In this document: one piece after another, positions 54,349 to 62,477 of the stretch
Position numbering within the stretch: the first letter of the stretch is position 1
How the letters are laid out: each line of letters begins with the position of its first letter
DNA from: Hymenobacter lucidus
GTDB taxonomy: Bacteria; Bacteroidota; Bacteroidia; Cytophagales; Hymenobacteraceae
Assembly (NCBI RefSeq): GCF_020447265.1
Contig: NZ_JAJADR010000002.1
Location: forward strand, 1,052,444 to 1,116,443
Direction of reading: 5' to 3'
DNA length: 64,000 nucleotides
Notes under the pieces: generated by a model
Databases searched by the model: none
Told to the model about the DNA's origin: nothing
The model's input: the letters and a program-made list of their open reading frames with translations, nothing else
Position numbers and translations under genes: made by a program

Positions 54349-57300
54349 ATGAGGAAACCCCTACTGCTCTTACTACTGCTGCTTTCTACCCTGACTGGTT
54401 GGGCCCAGGCTCCTACCTGGCAGGGCATTTACTCCACCAACCCCGTGCAGGGCAGCTTGCCGGCCGGCTACAACATCGTCTGCCAGGTGCAGGCTACCGC
54501 CCTAAACGCGGCCGGTGATATGCTGGTGGTGGGTACCTACAGCGGCAGCGTCGACTTCCCCAAGGTGGGCGGCGGCAACATCCGGATTACCACCAACGAG
54601 TACTCGACCATGTACGTGGGCAAGTGGAGCACTAGCAGCAAGGCCTGGCTGTGGGTTGTGGGTACGCCCGGGGCCTCCGGCTACGACATTGCCGTGAATG
54701 GCAGCGACGTTTACGTGACGGGCTCTTATGGCGGCGGTAGCTCTACCATTGCCGGCACCCTGCTCACCAATGCCAACACCATCAACGACAGCGACGGGTT
54801 TCTGGCCAAGTACATCGACAACGGCAGCTCCTACACCAATGGCTGGGCGCAGAAATTCGGCGGTTCCACCGTACCCAGCACCGACGCAGGACAGAGCATC
54901 GCCATCAGCGGCAACAACCTCTACCTGACGGGCAAGATCTATGGGACCAGCACACTCGCCGGGCTGGCCATCACCTCGGCCGGGCAAGCCGATATGTTCC
55001 TGGCTAAGTTCGACCTCACTGCCAGCCCGGCTACTCCCGTTTGGGCACTATCGGGCGGCGGCCCCCGCACCGACCAAGGCTACGCCGTGGGCGTGAACGG
55101 CAACCGGGTGTACGTGGGCGGCTCCTTTGCCAGCACCCTGAACATTGCCGGCCAGGCCCTGACCACCCCTGCCCTCAACGACCGAAACATCTTTCTGGCC
55201 AAGGTTATCGACAACGGCACTACGTACTCCAACGGCTGGGCCGTGAACAACGGCGGCAGCGCTACCGACGACCTCTACGCCCTGAAAGTAATCGGCTCGG
55301 ACCTGTTCTTCACCGGGTTCTACGCCCAGGGAACCGCCGGTGCCAGCATTGCGGGCACTACGCTTACGGCCCCCAGCACCAACCTGGAGATGTACGTGGG
55401 CAAGTATACCGACGCGGGCACTTCAGCTACGCCGCGCTGGGCTATCGGCGTTCCGACGGCTTCCGGCAGCAGCCAGGGCAACGAGCTGGCGGTAAGCGGG
55501 ACCAGCGTCTTCGTGACCGGCACTTTCAGTGGTACCGTACCCCTGGGGGGCACCAGCCAAACCTCCGTCGGAACTACCGGCGGCGACGTTTACGTGGCGC
55601 GCTATACCGATAACACCACTTCAGCCGTCGGCAACGGGTCAGTCCGGGGCGGCTCCACGGTCGACTCCGACTCGGGCCTCGACCTGGAGATGAGCGGCTC
55701 TACGCTGTACGCGTCGGGCTACGCCCGGGCAGGAGCCACCTTTGGCTCGTATACCATCAGCTCCACCGGCATTTCCACGCTGGCGTTGCTTGGGGTGTTG
55801 TCGGCTACCAACCTGCCGGCGGCGCCTACCATCAGCGGCATCAACCCCAACAGCGGCCCGATAGGCACCCCCGTAACGGTAAGCGGCAGCAATCTGGGCA
55901 GCGCCTCGGCGGCCCGGGTCAACGGCACGCCCGGCGCCATTACCAGCAATTCGACCGGCTCGCTCGTCTTTACGGTGGGTGGGGGCAGCACTACCGGCCC
56001 GGTGAGCGTGAGCACCGGCGGCGGCACGGCTTCCTTCGGCACCTTCACTGTCACTTCGTCCAACTCGGCCCCCACGGATATTGCCCTGAGCAACGCCTCG
56101 GTGTCCGAAAATGCCGGGGCCAATGCCACCGTAGGCACGCTCAGCACCACCGACCCCAACGCAGGCAACACGTTTACCTACTCACTGGTAAGCGGCGCGG
56201 GCTCCGGCGACAACGGCTCGTTCAATATCTCGGGCGCTACGCTACGCCTGACGGCCTCGGCCGACTTTGAAACCAAGACCAGCTACTCGGTGCGCATCCG
56301 TACTACCGACCAGGGTGGCCTGACGTATGATGAATCGTTCACCATCACAATAACCAACGTCAACGAAGCGCCTACCGACATTGCCCTCAGCAGCAATTCG
56401 GTGGCCGAAAACCAGGCGGTGAATACTACCGTGGGCACGTTCAGCGGCAACGACCCTGATGCGGGCAGCTCGCTCAGCTACTCGTTGGTAACTGGCTCGG
56501 GCAGCACCGACAACGCCTCGTTCAACCTCTCGGGCACCACCCTACGTACCTCGGCTAGCTTCAACTTTGAAGTCAAAAGCAGCTACTCGATTCGGGTGCG
56601 GGTGTCCGACGGCAACCTGAACTACGAGGAGTCATTCGCGGTGAACGTGACGAATCAGAACGAGACGCCGACCGATATTGCGCTGAGCAGCACCTCGGTG
56701 GCGGAGAATCAGGCGAACAACACCACCGTGGGTACCCTGAGCACCACCGACCCGGATGCGGGCAACACGTTTACCTACTCGCTGGTAACCGGCACGGGCA
56801 GCACGGATAATGCTTCGTTCAACATTTCGGGTGGCAACCTGCGCACCTCAGCCAGCTTCAATTTCGAAGCTAAGAACAGCTACCTGATTCGGGTGCGCAC
56901 TACCGACCAGGGCGGCCTCACCTACGACGAAGCATTCACCATCACGATAACCAACGTGAATGAAGCGCCCACCGACCTGATTCTGAGCAGCAATTCGGTA
57001 GCCGAAAACCGGCCGACCAACACGACGGTGGGCACGCTCAGCACTACCGACCCCGATGCCAGCAACACGTTTACCTACACGTTGGTAACGGGCGCGGGCT
57101 CCGGCGACAACGCCTCGTTCAACATTTCGGGCGCTACGCTGCGCACTTCGGCCGTTTTCGATTTTGAAACCAAGAACAGCTACGCGGTGCGCATCCGCAC
57201 CACTGACCAGGGCGGCCTCACCTACGACCAAGCATTTACCATCACGGTAATCAACGTGGACGACACGGCCCCGACGGCAAACATCACCTCTACCGCCACC

Positions 57301-60300
57301 AGCCCCACAGCCACCTCGCCCATCCCGGTTACGGTCACCTTTTCGGAAAACGTAACGGGCTTCACGGCCGGGGGTGTAAACGTAAGCAACGGGTCGGTTT
57401 CCGGCTTTGGCGGCAGCGGCACCACGTATACCTTTACTGTAACGCCCGGCACCAGCGGGGTAGTCACGGTAAACGTTCCGGCGAGCGTGGCCATAGATGG
57501 CGCCGGTAATAACAACACGGCCGCCCCCCAGTTCAGCATCACCTACAACCCGCCGGTGACCGTGACGAGCATTACGCGTAATCTGCCCGGCGCGGTAGCT
57601 ACTGCCACTGTAAGCTACACGGTTACGCTGTCGGGCCCGGTAACAGGCCTGACCACCAACAACTTCAACCTAACCGTGGGTGGGGTAGCCGGCTCGGGCG
57701 TAGCCAGCCTATCGGGCTCGGGCACTACCTATACCGTGGTGGCCAACACCGGCACTGGCAACGGTACGATACAGCTAAACCTGGCCAACGGCGCGGGCGT
57801 TTCCGCGGGCATCAGCAACGCGCCCTTCGCCGGCGAAACCTACACCATCACCAAGAGCTTCACCGCTCCCGTGCTGAAAATTGAGGGCACAGGTAACGGT
57901 AGCGGCGGCGACGTAACGGCCTTCGTGGATGAGGTGCTGCTGCTGCAGAACGGCACCAGCACGGCCGTAAGCGGGGCGTTGCTCAACCCCGGCTTCGAAA
58001 CCTACGACGCGCTGGCGAATACGACCTACGGCTACACCCCGACCGGGGCGAGCTGGACGTTCCTCGGCGGGGCCGGCATTGCCAAGCCCGGCAATGGCTT
58101 CAACCCACCCACGCCGCTGCCCGGCGGAGCCGCCGTGGCCTTTGTGCAGAGCGGCGGCAGCAACGGGGCCCTCGAACAAAGCCTGGTGGCACCGGTAGGC
58201 ATCTTTCAGGTTCGCTTCCAGACGGCCCAGCGCAATTACCTGACGGCCAACCAGCGGCTGAACGTATTTATCAACAACGTATTCGTGGGCGCTATTCTGC
58301 CCGGCAGTGTCAGCACCTACGATACCTTCACTTCCAGCCCCTTTACCGTCACGGCGGCGGCTCCCACGGATATTGTCCTGAGCAACGCCAGTGTGACCGA
58401 AAACCTGGCCAGCGGCACGGCCGTGGGCACGCTCTCAACGACCTCCGTAACCCCGAGCCAGACGTACACCTACGCACTGGTAGCCGGTTCGGGCTCAACG
58501 GACAATACGGCCTTCAACATCTCGGGCAGCCAGCTGAATACGGCGGCGGTATTCGACTTCGAAACCAAAAGCAGCTACAGCATTCGGGTGCGTACCACCA
58601 ACACTAGCACCAGCCAGAGCTTCGATAAAGTCTTCGCCATCAGCATTACCGACGTGGCCAACGCCACTTACGTGAGCAGCACCACCGAGCAGATTACGCG
58701 CGGCGTGGTGCCGGGTAGCACCAACCAGGCAATTGTGCGGGTGGCTGTCAACATCACGGGCACCGAGCAGCCCCTCAGCGCCCAGTCCCTGACCTTTACG
58801 ACGGCCGGCACCACCAGCCCGGCCAATATCAGCTTGCTGCGGGTGTACTACACCGGCGGCAGCAGCACGTTCAGCACGGCCGTGCCCTTCGCCGCCGGCC
58901 AGTCGGGCAGCGGCGTATCCACCTTCACCTTCGCGGCCACGCGGCCCCTCACGCCGGGCGTCAATTACTTCTGGCTGGCCTACGACGTGGCGGCCACTGC
59001 CCCGGCCGGCAACCGCCTCGACGCCACGGCTGCCTCTGTTACGGTGGGCAATGTGGCCCGCACGCCTACCGTTACGGCACCGGCTGGCAACCGCCCCATC
59101 GTTGTTCCGGGGCAGGTGGCCGGCATGGCTTTGCGCCTTACCGGCGCCGCCAGCGGCTACCTCGACCTGGGCACCACCAACCCAGACCTGGTGCTCGGCC
59201 CGCAATACACCCAGGAAGTGTGGGTGAAGCCCACGAGCAGCAGCACCAGTAGCGTAATGGCTGGCATTCTGGGCAATGACACTGGTACCCCCAGCCAGCG
59301 CGCCCCCTATATCTCCGTCTCGCCCGACCGGCGGGTGGAAGCTGGCTTCGGCACTACCTTCATCATCTCAGCGGCCAATACCCTGACGCTTAACCAGTGG
59401 AACCACGTCGCGGCAACGTTCAACGGCTCTACCCTGACGGTGTACGTCAACGGGGAGGTCATTGCTTCGCTATCGAATGGCAGCCAGCCCGGCACCACGC
59501 CGGTGCGCTACGTGGGCACGCTCAGCAGCAGCGCCACCACCTTCTTCCAGGGCGACATCGACGAAGTAGCCCAGTGGACACGGGCTTTGAGCCTAAGTGA
59601 AATTCGCCTGCGCCGCCATCTGGTGCTCAGTGCCGGCGGCGACGGGCTCACCTCCTACCTACAATTTAACGAGGCCAGCGGCAACGCCAATGATGTGATG
59701 AGCGGCGCCGTATCCTCGCTCACAGGCGGCATCAGCCGGGTAGCCAGCGGGGCACCCGTGGGCTTTGGCACGAGCAGCGCGCAGCTTCTCTCCCCGTCGG
59801 CGGCTAACCTTGCCTTCGCGAGTACGAATGTCAATCTGGCCTTTACGGGCGTCACGGGCTCGGGCGACGTAACGGTAACCCGCCTGAGCGGGTCGCCCAT
59901 GGGCACCCAACCCACCAATGCCAACCTGAAAAACACGTACCTGCCCGCCTACTGGATTATTAACAAGTACAGCGGTGTCACGTTCACTAACGCCAACGTG
60001 ACCTACACGCTCGGCGCCACCGATATCAGCGCCGCCGATGCCGCCGCCCCGGCAGCCACCCTGAAGCTCTTCAAGCGGGCTAGCAGCAGCGACGGGGCCT
60101 TCGATGCGCCCATTAGCGCCAGCGCAGCCAACGCGGGAGCCGGTACGGTTACCTTTCCCGTCACCTCCTTCAGCCAGACCGTTATCGGCACTTTTGGCAC
60201 TTCCCCACTACCCGTGGAGCTAACCAGCTTCACGGCCCAGCTTCAGGGCCCCGACGCGCAGCTGAATTGGCGCACGGCTTCGGAGAAAAACAGCGCTTAC

Positions 60301-60786
60301 TTCGAGGTGGAAAGCAGCAGCAACGGGCAGACATTCACGAAGCTGGGCCGCGTGACGGCGCAGGGCAACACCAGCACCAGCCACGACTATCAGTGGCGTG
60401 ATACTCAGCTGGCCCGCTACCAGGCTCCCGTGGTGTACTACCGCCTGCGGCAAGTAGACCAGGACGGTACCAGCAGCTACTCGCCCGTGCGCACGGTAAG
60501 TCCCGCCACCGATGCCCCAGCTGGCAGCGGCCCGAAGCTGCTGGCTTCCCCGGTACCTTTCCACGACCACCTCACCCTGACGCTGCAGTTGCGCAAGCCC
60601 CTGACCGGCGCTGTGCTCACCCTGCACGACCTCACAGGCCGGGAAGTGCGGCGGCAGCTGATAAGCGCCCCGGCCGGCTTAGCCACCGTAGAGCTGCTGG
60701 AAGTAAACGAACTGCCGACCGGCGTCTACCTGCTGCATCTCACCTTCGATGGACAAACCCAGCACGTGAAAGTGGTGAAGGAGTAA
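54349..60786 (+). CDS. Giant multidomain T9SS-secreted adhesin-like protein
   Basis: A 2145-residue surface protein. In order: signal peptide (1-20); beta-propeller-like SBBP-type repeats (about 30-480); an IPT/TIG domain from APTISGINPNSGPIG (about 492); four cadherin-like repeats starting APTDIALSNASVSEN (about 574, 674, 774, 874); two bacterial Ig-like domains (about 972 and 1071); a galactose-binding-like region (about 1174-1330); a fifth cadherin-like repeat (about 1338); a sialidase-associated-like domain (about 1440-1575); a LamG domain (about 1593-1765); and a type A T9SS sorting domain (about 2066-2145). It is likely a Ca2+-stiffened adhesin or glycan-binding protein. No catalytic motif is seen. 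Confidence 0.88.
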   Translation: MRKPLLLLLLLLSTLTGWAQAPTWQGIYSTNPVQGSLPAGYNIVCQVQATALNAAGDMLVVGTYSGSVDFPKVGGGNIRITTNEYSTMYVGKWSTSSKAWLWVVGTPGASGYDIAVNGSDVYVTGSYGGGSSTIAGTLLTNANTINDSDGFLAKYIDNGSSYTNGWAQKFGGSTVPSTDAGQSIAISGNNLYLTGKIYGTSTLAGLAITSAGQADMFLAKFDLTASPATPVWALSGGGPRTDQGYAVGVNGNRVYVGGSFASTLNIAGQALTTPALNDRNIFLAKVIDNGTTYSNGWAVNNGGSATDDLYALKVIGSDLFFTGFYAQGTAGASIAGTTLTAPSTNLEMYVGKYTDAGTSATPRWAIGVPTASGSSQGNELAVSGTSVFVTGTFSGTVPLGGTSQTSVGTTGGDVYVARYTDNTTSAVGNGSVRGGSTVDSDSGLDLEMSGSTLYASGYARAGATFGSYTISSTGISTLALLGVLSATNLPAAPTISGINPNSGPIGTPVTVSGSNLGSASAARVNGTPGAITSNSTGSLVFTVGGGSTTGPVSVSTGGGTASFGTFTVTSSNSAPTDIALSNASVSENAGANATVGTLSTTDPNAGNTFTYSLVSGAGSGDNGSFNISGATLRLTASADFETKTSYSVRIRTTDQGGLTYDESFTITITNVNEAPTDIALSSNSVAENQAVNTTVGTFSGNDPDAGSSLSYSLVTGSGSTDNASFNLSGTTLRTSASFNFEVKSSYSIRVRVSDGNLNYEESFAVNVTNQNETPTDIALSSTSVAENQANNTTVGTLSTTDPDAGNTFTYSLVTGTGSTDNASFNISGGNLRTSASFNFEAKNSYLIRVRTTDQGGLTYDEAFTITITNVNEAPTDLILSSNSVAENRPTNTTVGTLSTTDPDASNTFTYTLVTGAGSGDNASFNISGATLRTSAVFDFETKNSYAVRIRTTDQGGLTYDQAFTITVINVDDTAPTANITSTATSPTATSPIPVTVTFSENVTGFTAGGVNVSNGSVSGFGGSGTTYTFTVTPGTSGVVTVNVPASVAIDGAGNNNTAAPQFSITYNPPVTVTSITRNLPGAVATATVSYTVTLSGPVTGLTTNNFNLTVGGVAGSGVASLSGSGTTYTVVANTGTGNGTIQLNLANGAGVSAGISNAPFAGETYTITKSFTAPVLKIEGTGNGSGGDVTAFVDEVLLLQNGTSTAVSGALLNPGFETYDALANTTYGYTPTGASWTFLGGAGIAKPGNGFNPPTPLPGGAAVAFVQSGGSNGALEQSLVAPVGIFQVRFQTAQRNYLTANQRLNVFINNVFVGAILPGSVSTYDTFTSSPFTVTAAAPTDIVLSNASVTENLASGTAVGTLSTTSVTPSQTYTYALVAGSGSTDNTAFNISGSQLNTAAVFDFETKSSYSIRVRTTNTSTSQSFDKVFAISITDVANATYVSSTTEQITRGVVPGSTNQAIVRVAVNITGTEQPLSAQSLTFTTAGTTSPANISLLRVYYTGGSSTFSTAVPFAAGQSGSGVSTFTFAATRPLTPGVNYFWLAYDVAATAPAGNRLDATAASVTVGNVARTPTVTAPAGNRPIVVPGQVAGMALRLTGAASGYLDLGTTNPDLVLGPQYTQEVWVKPTSSSTSSVMAGILGNDTGTPSQRAPYISVSPDRRVEAGFGTTFIISAANTLTLNQWNHVAATFNGSTLTVYVNGEVIASLSNGSQPGTTPVRYVGTLSSSATTFFQGDIDEVAQWTRALSLSEIRLRRHLVLSAGGDGLTSYLQFNEASGNANDVMSGAVSSLTGGISRVASGAPVGFGTSSAQLLSPSAANLAFASTNVNLAFTGVTGSGDVTVTRLSGSPMGTQPTNANLKNTYLPAYWIINKYSGVTFTNANVTYTLGATDISAADAAAPAATLKLFKRASSSDGAFDAPISASAANAGAGTVTFPVTSFSQTVIGTFGTSPLPVELTSFTAQLQGPDAQLNWRTASEKNSAYFEVESSSNGQTFTKLGRVTAQGNTSTSHDYQWRDTQLARYQAPVVYYRLRQVDQDGTSSYSPVRTVSPATDAPAGSGPKLLASPVPFHDHLTLTLQLRKPLTGAVLTLHDLTGREVRRQLISAPAGLATVELLEVNELPTGVYLLHLTFDGQTQHVKVVKE
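56069..57267 (+). repeat. Four tandem ~300-base cadherin repeat units within the giant T9SS gene
   Basis: Units begin near 56069, 56370, 56668 and 56968. Long words recur at about 300-base spacing, for example GGCAACACGTTTACCTACTC and ACCGACCAGGG. Protein units share PTDIALS, TVGTLSTTDPDAGNTFTYSLV, ASFNISG and LTYDEAFTITITN. Unit 2 is the most divergent in its second half (VSDGNLNYEESF). A fifth, older unit lies apart near 58361. Similarity at the DNA level suggests recent duplication or gene conversion. Confidence 0.8.
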
Positions 60787-60809
60787 AGCCTCTTATGGTT
60801 GGTTGGCAA

Positions 60810-60855
60810 AACGCAAAGTGTGCCCGTAGCAGCCGCTACGGGCACACTTTGCGTT
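60810..60855 (+). terminator. Perfect 21-bp hairpin after the giant T9SS gene
   Basis: AACGCAAAGTGTGCCCGTAGC pairs without mismatch with 60835-60855 around AGCC. It starts 24 bases after the stop. There is no T run directly after it, so it may work as a transcript stabiliser or with Rho. Confidence 0.75.
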
Positions 60856-60893
60856 AGAGCGCATCTTCTTCTTACCCTGCCGGCCCAGCACGC

Positions 60894-60946
60894 AAAAGCC
60901 CTTCGGCGGCCCCGCCCCCACAGCGGTGCCCCCGAAGGGCTTTAAT
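60894..60946. terminator. Terminator hairpin before the end of the coiled-coil gene
   Basis: AAAGCCCTTCGG / CCGAAGGGCTTT with a GC-rich loop. It lies 17 bases past the stop of the minus-strand gene at 60963 and reads into TTTT on that strand. Confidence 0.65.
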
Positions 60947-60962
60947 AGTATAGCCGGCCGCA

Positions 60963-61385
60963 CTAGCCTTGCAGTACCGTGCGCCGCGCCTCCACCTCGG
61001 CTTTCAGAGTGTCATTCTCCTCGAACTGTCTGGTAATGCAGTTGATTTCGTATTTGCGCTTGAACTGAGCTATTACCCCATTCTCACCGGAGGCCTGCTG
61101 CTCACCCAGCACGTAGATGCGGTACTCCAGGCGCTTGTACTCCCGCTCGTTTTTCTTTTTCGTATTCCCCTCGGCCATTGTGGGCAGCAGGGCACCCAGC
61201 ACGTTGTACTCGGTGGTAGCCCCGGTCAGGGCCGCGTTCAGCTCCGTAGAGCGCCCGACCCCCACGGTGTGCAGGTGCTGCAGCTGGGTCTGGCGGTAGT
61301 CAATCTCGGCGCGCTCCTCGGCGGCAGCGGCCAGCACCAAGTCGCAGTCGGCCACGGTGGTCAATAATTCAACGGGGTATGCCAT
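60963..61385 (-). CDS. Small coiled-coil protein, unknown function
   Basis: A 140-residue cytoplasmic protein, mostly helical. A start MAYPVELLTTVADCDLVLAAAAEERAE is followed by heptad-like helices and a charged middle (EGNTKKKNEREYKRLEYRI). The end QFEENDTLKAEVEARRTVLQG is also coiled. No family recognised. The ATG at 61385 is chosen over an upstream one at 61415 because of the more natural MAYP start. It lies 210 bases downstream of the HNH gene on the same strand, so it could be a late member of that unit. Confidence 0.65.
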   Translation of the reverse strand: MAYPVELLTTVADCDLVLAAAAEERAEIDYRQTQLQHLHTVGVGRSTELNAALTGATTEYNVLGALLPTMAEGNTKKKNEREYKRLEYRIYVLGEQQASGENGVIAQFKRKYEINCITRQFEENDTLKAEVEARRTVLQG

Positions 61386-61529
61386 AGTTGTAGTGGGTAA
61401 AAAAGGTGGATACAATAACTGTAGCGTGGGGCTCTGCCAGCAGCGTTAAAACGCTATGGCTCAACCCGCATTGCATAGGTTCAGGCAATTATTTTATAGA
61501 CTTTCATTAGATGGGTTGCCCGCCTATAG

Positions 61530-61547
61530 AGACGCTTGCTAGCGTCT
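61530..61547. repeat. Small palindrome after the HNH gene
   Basis: AGACGCT-TGCT-AGCGTCT, a 7-bp perfect stem with a 4-base loop. It lies about 50 bases beyond the HNH stop and could weakly terminate it. The GAGACGC...GCGTCT pattern resembles short palindromic repeats common in Bacteroidota genomes. Confidence 0.5.
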
Positions 61548-61595
61548 GCTCGTCAGCGCGGTTGAGGAGCGTTAGCCTGCTACTTAGCTAATAGC

Positions 61596-62477
61596 TTATA
61601 CCCAAGTCAACGCGGCTGGAACGGCTGCAAACAGTCGCTTTGTCTTATTCAATGACTGGTGCTGACGCTGCATCTCACGCCAAACCGTTGGATGTAGGTA
61701 GGATAGGATACTTTGTTTTAAGCCATTGAGCATAACCTGCTGCTCGGCTGCAAAGGTATTGTTCTTGTCCACCAGATGAGGGTCTTGTGCCAGATCTTCC
61801 AGGTCAGTCAAGGTAGCAGCGTTCATTACATTCTTGTATTGCTCTAACTGACCCTGATAAAAATTGAAAGCATCTGTTCGTGCTTTTACCAAAGCAGGCC
61901 GTTCACCAATTTCCAGTACGTTTAACGTGTGCTGGGCTTTGGCAATTTCGCGTGGGTTTGTAAGCGTGGGGTGGGGAACGAGGTGGAAAGTCTTACCGGT
62001 AATGTCGAGAAGTAGGTAATACAACGGGTCATCCACACGCGGGTCGATAAAGGCGGCATCCGTGGAGGGCGGCAGCTTCTTGCGCTGCAATATCACAGCA
62101 GTTGCTGACTTCGCCGGTGCGAAGACGGCAAACTTGTCGAGCTTATAGTGCGTGTTGCAGGTTTTGCAGGCCAGCAGGTAGTTCGGCCATTGAAAGGTGC
62201 GCTCCGGGAAAAACGACTTCGGATAGACGTGTTCAATGTCAGTGGCTTCGTTGTGCTCACAATAGTTGCACAGTTCGGTACTCACGCACAGATCAATCAG
62301 CGCTTGTTTTACTTCATCAAAGGCAGGTTTCCCGCCCTTAACACTGCTCTTGGTCTTCCAAAGCTCTTGTGCCCGCGTCACCTGCTCCTCAATCTTTAAG
62401 CCATCAATAACGGCTTGCTGGCTGGCCAAGTGTTGTAGCGTAGTCGTGCCCGGCGAACTAGATTTCAACTTCAGCAT
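61596..62477 (-). CDS. HNH endonuclease, PtuB-like (Septu-type defence)
   Basis: A 293-residue protein with an HNH domain: C70-x2-C73-E, then IEHVYPKSFFPE with His83, N99 and the second zinc pair in LACKTCN (C104, C107, Asn108). This order and the spacing match the PtuB/TIGR02646 family of HNH nucleases found in Septu and retron-linked defence systems. The remaining 175 residues are helical with no motif I know. The start at 62477 lies inside the end of the TPR-ATPase gene (20-base overlap), which implies translational coupling. It should act as the DNA-cutting effector under control of the ATPase. Confidence 0.8.
   Translation of the reverse strand: MLKLKSSSPGTTTLQHLASQQAVIDGLKIEEQVTRAQELWKTKSSVKGGKPAFDEVKQALIDLCVSTELCNYCEHNEATDIEHVYPKSFFPERTFQWPNYLLACKTCNTHYKLDKFAVFAPAKSATAVILQRKKLPPSTDAAFIDPRVDDPLYYLLLDITGKTFHLVPHPTLTNPREIAKAQHTLNVLEIGERPALVKARTDAFNFYQGQLEQYKNVMNAATLTDLEDLAQDPHLVDKNNTFAAEQQVMLNGLKQSILSYLHPTVWREMQRQHQSLNKTKRLFAAVPAALTWV

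Noticed and set aside
54152..54352. A 66-codon frame in the leader of the giant T9SS gene, overlapping its ATG
   Set aside because: It has no ATG, and its residues reflect the C/T-rich leader. An upstream regulatory frame is possible but not supported.
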